Positions 1 to 7,216 of a stretch of 18,842 bases of DNA are shown here, piece by piece. The translations under genes were made by a program, and so were the position numbers. This stretch comes from Willaertia magna. Taxonomy: Eukaryota > Heterolobosea > Eutetramitea > Acrasida > Naegleriidae. The stretch is taken from assembly GCA_902984215.1 (NCBI GenBank), contig CADWAF010001102.1, forward strand, positions 1-18,842, read 5' to 3'. The notes under the pieces were generated by a model. It was not told the DNA's origin, made no database searches, and saw nothing but the letters and a program-made list of their open reading frames with translations. Every line of letters starts with the position of its first letter. Position 1 is the stretch's first letter.

Positions 1-741
1 AATTATATAAATTTAGAAACTTTAAATTTAAATGATTTACAAATTGTAACGGATAATATTTTAGAAGAAATTACAAAAAATTGTAAAAATTTAAAAACTT
101 TATTTTTAAGAAATTGTAATTTAATTTCTATAAATGGATTAAAAAATTTAAAAAATTTAGAAAATTTAGCAATTTCTTATAATGAAAATATAAATAATTT
201 AAATGAAATTTTTAATTTAAAAAATTTAGAAATAGCTCACTGTCCAAATTTAGATTTTAAAGATTTAAAAAAATTTAAAAATTTAATTTCTTTAGATTTA
301 AGTGAAAATGACAAGGTGAATGATTTGACATTTGATTTATTACAAATGGAAAGTTTACAAAAATTATTTTTAACAAATTGTAAAAATATAAAAAATATAA
401 ATAATTTATTAAAATTAAAAGATTTAAAACATTTAGATATTATAGAATGTGAAAATTTACAAAATTTAAATACTTTACAAAACTTTACAAATTTAACTTC
501 ATTTTCATTTACTTTACAAGAAGAATTTTTAAAAAATGAATTTTCTTTACCGCCAAATTTAAATAAATTACAAATACATTTTTTAAATGATAATATTTTA
601 TTTGAAAATATTAAATTATTAATTAATGAATTAAAGAAATTAAAAAAATTAAAATTTATTGAATTAATTTGTAATCAAGAAGAAAATAGAAATGAAATGA
701 TTAAAATGTTAAAATTAAATTTAAATGTAATTTGTTTGTAA
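1..741 (+). CDS. Leucine-rich-repeat protein, 3' part (5' end outside window)
   Basis: Frame 1 is open from the first base to the TAA at 739-741, giving 246 codons. The GTG at 316 is an internal codon, not a start. The protein is built of about 22-24-residue units with the LxxLxLxxN/C pattern (for example 'LKTLFLRNC', 'LISLDLSEN', 'LQKLFLTNC', 'LKHLDIIEC'), the consensus of leucine-rich repeats; the Cys-ending units resemble the LRR type found in F-box/LRR proteins. LRRs form curved protein-binding surfaces. No signal peptide or kinase domain lies in the visible part. It is intronless and extremely AT-rich, nearly all Leu being TTA. A possible polyadenylation signal AATAAA lies at 775-780. 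With an F-box gene following, the family may supply substrate receptors for ubiquitin ligases, but that is inference. Confidence 0.85.
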   Translation, partial: NYINLETLNLNDLQIVTDNILEEITKNCKNLKTLFLRNCNLISINGLKNLKNLENLAISYNENINNLNEIFNLKNLEIAHCPNLDFKDLKKFKNLISLDLSENDKVNDLTFDLLQMESLQKLFLTNCKNIKNINNLLKLKDLKHLDIIECENLQNLNTLQNFTNLTSFSFTLQEEFLKNEFSLPPNLNKLQIHFLNDNILFENIKLLINELKKLKKLKFIELICNQEENRNEMIKMLKLNLNVICL

Positions 742-904
742 ATTTCAATTTATTTTTTGTATTTTAATTTGTTAAATAAAGGGTTTTAATACAAATTAAA
801 TGTTTTTTATTGAAACACAATTTACTGAACTCAACAATTATTTTTGGTGAACTTCATTTTCAATTTTGATTGTAACAGTTCAGTTGTGTGGCATGTTCTT
901 AACA

Positions 905-1036
905 ATGAAATTAACTATTGACGCTTTAACAAAGAAAGTAGGAGATTTAGAAAGAAAATTGGAAGAAAGTCAACCCCAATTCCAAAGAAATAACATTAAC
1001 GCTTTAAAAGTAAATTTTCCAAAGAACAATACTTAA
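905..1036 (+). CDS. Small ORF, 43 aa, possible coiled coil, unknown function
   Basis: ATG at 905, TAA at 1034-1036. Residues 5-21 have heptad-like spacing of charged and hydrophobic residues ('LTKKVGDLERKLEE'), suggesting a short coiled coil. The codon mix (GAC, GCT, AAG, CCC) is less AT-biased than in the flanking LRR and F-box genes and resembles the hydroxylase-like fragment 15 bases downstream, so both may belong to one older host-type segment. It could also be the remnant of a larger gene or an untranslated upstream ORF. No family recognised. Confidence 0.35.
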   Translation: MKLTIDALTKKVGDLERKLEESQPQFQRNNINALKVNFPKNNT

Positions 1037-1051
1037 TTATTAATCAAAAGA

Positions 1052-1265
1052 ATGTCTGAACCAATTGTAACTGTTGTAGATAAAGGAAATATCTGGATTG
1101 TTGACAATGTATTTACAGAAGATGAATGTAATAAATTTATTCAATGCAAACAACGGTTTAGATGACAATCATCCAACTACAATAACTGAAGAAAATATTA
1201 ATCCTACTTATAGTGATATCATTTGGAAGAAAAATAGTTATTGGTCCAAATACGAAATTGCAGCG
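1052..1265 (+). pseudogene. Prolyl-4-hydroxylase-like (2OG-Fe(II) oxygenase) N-terminal fragment, frameshifted
   Basis: The ATG at 1052 opens 'MSEPIVTVVDKGNIWIVDNV' followed by FTEDECNKFI. A leading hydrophobic 'W-I-V-D-N-V-F-T-x-x-E-C-x-x-F-I' stretch is typical of the start of prolyl-4-hydroxylase-type 2-oxoglutarate/iron oxygenase domains. That frame stops at the TGA ending near 1162. A different frame continues as 'ANNGLDDNHPTTITEEN' and ends 'KKNSYWSKYEIA', which also fits the family's pattern of a basic/polar stretch before 'xxLW'. One base gained or lost in 'ttcaatgcaaac' (about 1140-1150) would join them. The metal-binding HxD...H core is absent. Composition turns abruptly more AT-rich at 1266, where the F-box gene starts, so this is read as a truncated remnant fused to that gene. 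Family assignment is by eye only. Confidence 0.4.
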
Positions 1266-2336
1266 ATGGATGTATGGACTATAATTTTATCTTTTTTAGA
1301 TCCAATTCAAGAATTTAAAAATTTATATTTAGTGAATAAATATTTTCATTATTGGATATCTTATTATTTTCAAAATATAAATGATTTATATATAAGTTCA
1401 GATTATCCAATTGAATTAATTACACCAATTTTAAATGTTCTAAATAATGTCAAAAAGAATAAATTATTAAAATTAGATAGATTAATTATTTGTGGAAGAT
1501 TATTTAGTGATTTTATTTATAAATCTTTATTAAATTTTCCTAAATTTGAGATAAATACAATTATAGTTTATGGTCACAGTTTAAATATTAAAATGAATTC
1601 AAATTATGATTATTATTTTCCAGTTAAAAAAACAATTGTTGATTTTGATAAATACGTTAAAAAATATTTATTATTTTTAAATGTAAATAGTTTACAATCA
1701 AGTGAAATGATATTTTCAAATAAAGTTATTTATATCTCTAATAATGAAAAATGTAATTTAACAAATTTTCCAAATCAAGAAAATATTATAAAATATAACA
1801 CAAAAAACATTTCAATTATTGAATTAGATGAATTATTTAACAATTATAATTTAAATCAACTACCAACTGACATTTGTCAATTTAGATCTGATGATATCCA
1901 TGAAATGAATTTATTACTTAAAAACTTGGATAATGTTAAAATTAATAATACAATTTGGAATAATTTAAAAAAATGTACTTTATTATATCCTTATTTACAA
2001 AATGTATTTTATGAATTGACTAAAATTTATTTAGAACAAATTAAAATTGAATTTAAATTATTTTCCAAAACTGAAACTACATTTCGTAATGTTTTAGATA
2101 AATGGAATGATAAGATTTTGGTAAAAAAGAATAAAGTTAAATATTTAATTACAAATATGATTAGAGATAAGGAAATTATTTTAGATTTAACAAAAATTGC
2201 TGAAGAAGTTGATTTATTAGTGGAACGTAAATGTAATGCAACACAACAGAAAGCAAAAGTTAATTTTATTTGGAAGAAATTTATTTGGGATTGTTTAAAA
2301 GAAAATGTATATTTAACAACTAAAATAAGAAAGTAA
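1266..2336 (+). CDS. F-box protein
   Basis: The reading frame is open from 1098, but the start is placed at ATG 1266 because codon use and composition change there. The first 35 residues ('MDVWTIILSFLDPIQEFKNL' then YLVNKYFHYWI) match the F-box pattern: a hydrophobic helix, 'I-L-x-F-L-D-P', then 'L-x-L-V-N-K-x-F-x-x-W'. F-boxes bind Skp1 in SCF ubiquitin ligases. The other 320 residues are N/K/L-rich with no clear repeat family; they may be diverged substrate-binding sequence. Length from 1266 is 356 residues, ending in TAA at 2334-2336. The gene is intronless and converges on the kinase-like gene, 91 bp away. AATAAA at about 2353-2358 may serve polyadenylation. An upstream start at any earlier in-frame codon would add the oxygenase-like fragment to the N-terminus. 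Confidence 0.7.
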   Translation: MDVWTIILSFLDPIQEFKNLYLVNKYFHYWISYYFQNINDLYISSDYPIELITPILNVLNNVKKNKLLKLDRLIICGRLFSDFIYKSLLNFPKFEINTIIVYGHSLNIKMNSNYDYYFPVKKTIVDFDKYVKKYLLFLNVNSLQSSEMIFSNKVIYISNNEKCNLTNFPNQENIIKYNTKNISIIELDELFNNYNLNQLPTDICQFRSDDIHEMNLLLKNLDNVKINNTIWNNLKKCTLLYPYLQNVFYELTKIYLEQIKIEFKLFSKTETTFRNVLDKWNDKILVKKNKVKYLITNMIRDKEIILDLTKIAEEVDLLVERKCNATQQKAKVNFIWKKFIWDCLKENVYLTTKIRK

Positions 2337-2816
2337 TCTCTTTGTTGCCATGAATAAAACCAATTATTTTTAATTGTAAAGAAAAATTACAATACTTGGG
2401 AGTGAAGTGGTTTGAGTATGATTCTAATTATTCATTTTGAATAAAATCTAGAGCACGAACAATTTCTGTGTCTTTCGTTTTAACCAAGTGCCAAAATCTC
2501 TCCCTCTCTTTAAAATAACGAATGGTTTCTTTAAGCTTTGGTTGAATTGCTTCATCCAATTTCAATAAATTTACCAAATCCAAAGGTGATGATCGTTGTT
2601 TTGAATCTTGCCTTAACATTGATTTGAGAAGTTTAAGTATTGTTTTATCTATTATTGCCAATTTATCACATTTCTGAAAGATTTCTTTCTCATCCTTTGA
2701 CTCCCAAGAATTGCGCCTTTTACCTTTAAGTATTTCAAGAATTACTAAACCAAGAGAATAAACATCACTTTTTGGAGAAACAAGATTATCTATACGTCTC
2801 TCTGGAGCTCGATATC

Positions 2817-2851
2817 CTGCAAAGTAAGATTAAGAAGAAATTATTACTTAC
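2817..2851 (-). other. Spliceosomal intron (35 nt) in the kinase-like gene
   Basis: Read on the minus strand it begins GTAAGTAATAA and ends CTTACTTTGCAG. The upstream exon ends 'TTTG' and the downstream exon begins 'GATATCGAG', so splicing makes a GGA codon and joins 'SFTFG' to 'YRAPE', completing the kinase activation segment. Without splicing the frame hits TAA two codons into the intron. Very short GT-AG introns such as this point to a protist nuclear genome. Confidence 0.9.
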
Positions 2852-3647
2852 CAAAAGTAAAACTCTCACTCTTTGTTTCTTTTTGTGGATCAAATATTAG
2901 ACTAATTTCATAGTCAATTAAAAACCAATGCTCGTCGTATTTTACCATATTTTCTGGTTTTACATCATTATGAATAAAATTTGTTTGTTCTAATGCACAT
3001 AATTGAACAATTAAATCTAAAGTAAAATTAAATACTGAGTTGGCATCTGGAAGGTTTTTTCCATTAGTAGTGAAACAATCAGATAGTGGAATTCCAGCTA
3101 AGGAAATACAATATTGAGGATCATTTGTTATAATATAAAGGGTAGCAAATGGCAATGTTGATGCAATATAATGCTCATTTGTGGATCTTAAATTTGACTT
3201 TACATAAATTGGTGTTTCGTCTAAAAGTAATGCTTTTTTGATTATTTTTCCTTTTGCTACATAACAATACTGTGAATTTTCTTCATAAGTAACAAATATA
3301 TTTCTTGGTACTGGAAAAGACATCCTGAAACACTTAGGTAAATCGGTTTGTTTTTTAGAGGAACTAATCAAACGAGTTTGTAAATATTGTGCTACTAATT
3401 CAATTTTTGGTGTTGACAACGCAATAATTAATTTTGACATTAATTGAATTCTATCATCCCTCTTAAAGTGAGAAAAGGTTCCTAAGTAGTCTAGAGTATA
3501 GTGTAAGGAAATTTTACCAGTTAGATTCTGTTCAATAGAGCAAGACATGCAGTAAGCGTAGCTGTTTTTCGAATCTGTTGTAACTCCAAGTACAGTAATT
3601 AAATTGTGCCAATCTTCAATTTCATCCCTTATTAAATTTCTAACTGT

Positions 3648-3672
3648 TTTTGTTAATGCTAGCCTCATTTCT
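3648..3672. repeat. 25-bp direct repeat, left copy (target-site duplication)
   Basis: Exact copy of 10241-10265. It starts TTTTGTTAATG and ends CCTCATTTCT. The bases on each side differ between the copies. On the minus strand both copies encode 'EMRLALTK' in the kinase frame. Deleting 3673-10265 leaves an uninterrupted frame, as expected of a target-site duplication made by an insertion. Confidence 0.9.
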
Positions 3673-4636
3673 GTTTCAATACTATTAGTACGGGGTACCC
3701 TATATTTAATTATGCACTACCCTATTTAGAGAATTAACATTTAACGTTTAGAATAGAAGAAACAAATAGAGCTCGATATAATATTGAAGAAAATTAAGCC
3801 TTTATTTGTTAAAGGTTAAAAGTTTGTAATTGCATGAATGTAAGGATGTAGGTGTAAATTTTTACTTTGTCAAATTGGTCACTTATTATTCTTTTATATG
3901 CTTCTTTTAATTCTTATTAATTTTTCTTTTGAGCAATATAATATTGGATCAAATAAGTAGCTATTATCATCATTTATTGCCTAAAAGAACGTTTGTTGGT
4001 GATTTAAAATTTTATTAAGGATATATTGCAGTTTTTCAATGGAATTAGATATTTTATTTATTTTACAATTGGGATTGTTGAATGCTAATGTTTCTATTGT
4101 AAAAAGTAACTTCAAGATGTATTCTTGTTCCAATATTCGTTATGAAAGAAAGTAGGAGGAAGTAGGAGTTAGAAATAAAGTAGTGATTGTAGTGATTGCT
4201 GTATTTAAATTTTTAAAAAACAACAATAAAATAGTTTGTTATGATCAAACAACTTTTCATAAGGTACCACATTCTTGTAAATAGAAGAATTATCTATATC
4301 CACTTCATAACTAAATATAATAGTTTTACAAATATATATAATAACTATATTTAAAGGTAATTATTACATGATAATCACATGATTGTCACATAATCATAAC
4401 ATAATTGTCACATGATAATAACATGAGTATGACTTTACATAACCGTCACATGATTATCACATGAGAATCACATGAGAATCACATGAGAATCACATGATCA
4501 CCACAAGACAATCACATGACTATCACAAGACAATCACGTGAATACATCTAGAAATTTGGGAATTACAAGTTATTACCATTTCTAAAGTTTGAAATCCACA
4601 TTATAATGTTAATTAAACCTTTAAATTCTCTAATAA
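3673..4636. other. Non-coding left arm of the insertion
   Basis: No ORF or recognisable gene on either strand. It contains two similar short motifs (TACCCTATATTTA at about 3706 and CTACCCTATTTA at about 3718) near the outer edge, and the 11-bp tandem array at 4368-4537. The composition is mixed and less extreme than in the neighbouring AT-rich genes. It may hold terminal recognition sequence of the element. Confidence 0.5.
4368..4537 (+). repeat. 11-bp tandem repeat array (15 units)
   Basis: Fifteen consecutive units with consensus ATGAnAATCAC; one is 16 bp, the others are 11 bp. Three units in the middle (ATGAGAATCAC) are identical. The unit junctions create CACATG and, at the end, CACGTG hexamers. 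The period is close to one turn of the DNA helix. There is no ORF through it. Confidence 0.9.
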
Positions 4637-5007
4637 ATAACCCATCACAAGATTTACAAACTAATACAAAAGAACTTAGTAAAACTACTAGTTGTAATTC
4701 TGTTTTAATGAGATTGATTGGAAATAATTTATAAAATTTTTTAAAAAATTAAAAAAAAATGGATTCATTTATGATGAAATTTTTTCCTATTTCTAATAAC
4801 CAATAACAATAAAATTATTAGCACGAATAATTTTTTGTTATTTATTAGATTATTTAAGTATAAATAGTTAAAATTATTAGCACGAATAGTTTTAATTATT
4901 ATTTATTATACTTAAATTAGGTTTTTTTAAGGGTTGGTACAAATTTAAAAGTTTGTTATCGGATTGGTTTAGTTTTTGTCTTTAATAAACTTTGAATTAT
5001 TGTTGTA
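4637..5007 (+). repeat. 371-bp dispersed repeat, copy 1
   Basis: Aligns without gaps to 15341-15711 with about 8 differences (about 98% identical). It begins ATAACCCATCACAAG and ends TTATTGTTGTA. It holds two hairpins in tandem with the same loop, AGCACG: arms 4802-4819 with 4826-4842, and an imperfect larger hairpin 4854-4915 with outer arms TTAAGTATA/TATACTTAA. No coding capacity. At its right edge it abuts an inverted piece of cadherin-like sequence. Confidence 0.9.
4802..4915. other. Twin stem-loops with identical AGCACG loops
   Basis: First stem: AATAACAATAAAATTATT pairs with AATAATTTTTTGTTATT (one bulge) around AGCACG at 4820-4825. Second: AGTTAAAATTATT and AATAGTTTTAATT around AGCACG at 4879-4884, with outer 9-bp perfect arms. 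Both are kept in the second copy (15506-15619). They could be protein-recognition hairpins or a folded transcript end. Confidence 0.7.
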
Positions 5008-5109
5008 AACAATAGTTTGAAGAGTAATTGCATTAGTTGTCTTTAAAACTACATTACCGTTAGTTACTTGAACTAAATTCTTGCAATAAGTAAATCACCA
5101 TCTTCATTT
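5003..5109 (-). repeat. Inverted 107-bp cadherin-like segment
   Basis: The reverse complement of 15951-16057 with 4 mismatches, all transitions, and no gaps. The minus strand reads a cadherin-like stretch ('VQVTNSN...VLKTTNAITLQ'). At 5110 the sequence switches to forward-oriented cadherin-like coding, so 5109/5110 is an inversion breakpoint. The first five bases overlap the end of the 371-bp repeat. Confidence 0.85.
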
Positions 5110-6348
5110 AAGAGATATTACATTTACTTATAAAACAACTAATGGCGCAAAATCTTCAACAATCTCTGCAACAGCAACAATTACAATTATTAATACTGAT
5201 AAACCAGTCGCAAATTCATTATCTCAAATTGTACATTGGAGAACTTTTTAAGCTGGAATTACTTATAATGTTTACAATGCAGCTAAAGATTCTAATGGTG
5301 ATATTATTATTTTAACTTTAGTTAGTAATGGTATAGATATCAAAACAATTGCATTCCAACAAACAACAACTGGAGATCATGTTTGTACATACAAACTTTC
5401 TGATAGTAAAGAAGAAACACAATCAACTGTTACAACAACTATTACAAATGCTAAACCAACTGCTTTAAATCTTAATTATGATTTCCACTTTACTATGTTA
5501 GAAACTGGTTTAGAAATTGATTTAACTGAAGTAATTGCAGATACAGATGTTTTTGATATTGAATTGAATTGAAAATCAACTGTTTTAATCACTAAGAAAC
5601 AAGTACAAAAACTTACTGGTACACCAATTCAAGCATACAAATCCAATAAATCTTTACAAGATGAAGAATTAGTTAAATTATTGAAGACATCATTCAAAAT
5701 TGAAAAGAAGGATGCATTTTAATTGATAAAACTCTTAATATCTATATTACAAATGCAGCTCCAGTTGCAAATTCAGATACTGTTACAAAATTATGGAGAG
5801 AAATTTCATTTACTATTTCTCTATTATATAATAATGTTGATTCAAATTCTGATTCAATTATAATTACCTCAGCTTCAGGTTCAAAAGATATCTTGACTAT
5901 TTTTCAAGATAAGAAGACTATCGCATATAACTATGGTGGAACCAAAAGTGTTTTCTCTGAAATAATTACTTATACCATTATAGATGGTCCAGCAACTTCC
6001 ACTTCAACTATCACAATCGATTTCATTAATACTGCCCCAACAACTCAAGATTTATAAATGGAATTCTGCAATTGCTGTTACTAGTTTATTAAGCAAATGT
6101 ATTGATTCAAACAATGATCCATTAACCTTCCAAGGAGTTGATTCTGCAAGTAAAGGAACAGTTACTGTTACTAACGCTCAATTAGATGATACTAGTTACA
6201 CCCCAAGTACTTTAATTGCTTATACAAGTAAAATGGTGTATGGTCAATAACAGACTCATTCAATTATAAATGTTCTGATGGTTTAGTAACATCTACAGGA
6301 ACAGTTTCAGTAACAATTACTAATACTCCTCCAACATGTGTAAACAAG
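5110..6348 (+). pseudogene. Cadherin-like/Ig-like tandem-repeat protein, decayed copy A
   Basis: Successive stretches read as extracellular beta-sandwich repeats: 'ATITIINTDKPVANS', 'VTTTITNAKPTALN', 'LNIYITNAAPVANSD', 'TITIDFINTAPTTQD', 'TVSVTITNTPPTC'. The recurring 'I-T-N-x-x-P-x-A-N-S' linker every 80-100 residues is the pattern of cadherin-like or bacterial-Ig-like repeats of large secreted or surface proteins. The frame is broken by an in-frame TAA near 5248, a TGA near 5570 and frameshifts near 5720 and 6050. No start, signal peptide or membrane anchor is present. Positions 5573-6348 duplicate 17782-18564. It ends abruptly at 'gtaaacaag', where AT-rich unrelated sequence begins. Confidence 0.75.
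5573..6348 (+). repeat. Duplicated cadherin-like block, copy A
   Basis: Matches 17782-18564 in the same orientation; the 7-bp length difference is a deletion near 6230 ('AGTAAAATGGTG' against 'AGTAAACCATTAAATGGC' in the other copy). Differences are mostly C/T and G/A transitions. Both copies carry the same two frameshifts. Confidence 0.9.
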
Positions 6349-7216
6349 GCGCATTTTTTTTTTGTAATTTAGATAATAATCTTTTTAATAAATTTTTAAA
6401 TCGTTCAAAAAAAAGTAAAACCTAATTTATCTATTTTTTAGTTTCGTTTTTTTATAAGAAAGTTTATAGTGCTATATTTTTTTATTTACAAAAACTTTTT
6501 GAAGTTGGATAACATTTTTTAAAAAATTTTCTTTAACTAACAATGAAAAACAAAGATTTTTTCAAACAATACATAACTTTTAAAATACTAATAGTTATAA
6601 ACTCAAATTGCAAATGAGCATTATATTAAAGGTTAACATGAAAATGGTTTAAAAAGTTTATTAATATATTTAATAACAAAAAAGAGAAGGCTAGCAATTG
6701 TTAATAATTTTATAAATTTTGAATTATTAGTGATTTTATAAAGTTTGAATTATTAGTAATTTTGTAAACATTGAATCATCAATGATTTTGTAAACTTTGA
6801 ATCACCGGTGATTTTTGTAAACTTTGAATCACCGGTGATTTTGTAAACTTTGAATCATCAATGATTTTGTAAAAAAGTTAAAAATAAATAATTATTTTAA
6901 TATTTATACCTAAAAAATAAAAATTTAATATACTTTTTCTTTAAAAGTTACAATATAAAATTACATTATTGAACAAATAAGTTTATTCATAAGTATTAAG
7001 AAAGAAAAGTAACAACAAAGTATAGTAAAGTTTACAAATTAATAAAAATGTTTTAAAAGATATTTTTTATAAATTTACAACCTAACAAAATCAAAATATA
7101 TTCTTAATAAAGACCATATCTCTAATTTTTATATTCATCTTTTGAATATAAAATCAACTTACATTAAATAACAAATATTGTTATTACAAAAAAATTATTA
7201 TATATCTCCCTTGAAT
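6349..7216. other. AT-rich non-coding spacer upstream of the 964-codon gene
   Basis: No ORF of note. It holds homopolymer-rich sequence, the 26-bp palindromic tandem array at 6721-6877, and, closer to the gene, TATA-like A/T runs that could be its promoter. It presumably carries the regulatory region of the gene at 7217. Confidence 0.5.
6721..6877. repeat. 26-bp tandem repeat with a palindromic core (6 units)
   Basis: Six head-to-tail units, each GAAT-core-ATT(T)TGTAAACTTT with small changes; the fourth is 27 bp. Units 4 and 5 hold the perfect palindrome AATCACCGGTGATT; units 3 and 6 have AATCATCAATGATT, unit 2 AATTATTAGTAATT and unit 1 AATTATTAGTGATT. The two arms change together, so near-dyad symmetry is kept while the sequence drifts. 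It lies about 340 bp upstream of the gene at 7217. Confidence 0.9.

Larger units (their letters stand above)
2428..3672 (-). pseudogene. Kinase-like gene, 3' half (rest of exon 2, intron, exon 3)
   Basis: This is the C-terminal part of a protein-kinase-like gene whose 5' half lies at 10241-11159. Going down the minus strand it carries a candidate nucleotide-binding lysine ('PIYVKSNLR'), the catalytic loop 'HNDVKPEN' with Asp and Asn present, 'LIDYE' in place of DFG (metal-binding Asp kept, as in several atypical kinases), then after an intron 'GYRAPE' (APE motif) and 'SDVYSLGLVILEIL' (subdomain IX). The stop is at 2428-2430. All the visible kinase motifs fit an active phosphotransferase. The frame runs straight into a 25-bp repeat at 3648-3672 whose second copy ends the 5' half. 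Such kinase domains occur in large amoebal and fungal effector-like families, but the N-terminal part was not recognised. The half here has an ATG (in the repeat) yet lacks the N-terminal third. Confidence 0.85.

Noticed and set aside
2805..3780. 11-bp match GAGCTCGATAT at about 2805 and 3769 as an element boundary
   Set aside because: It lacks extension on either side and does not correspond to any other breakpoint; chance is likely.
4368..4537. CRISPR-like array
   Set aside because: The units are contiguous 11-bp repeats without unique spacers, in a eukaryotic context.
5984..6250. ORF 5984-6250 (and its counterpart at 18193) as a separate small gene
   Set aside because: Its start is an artefact of reading the preceding cadherin-like repeat out of frame; only the second part is cadherin-like sequence.
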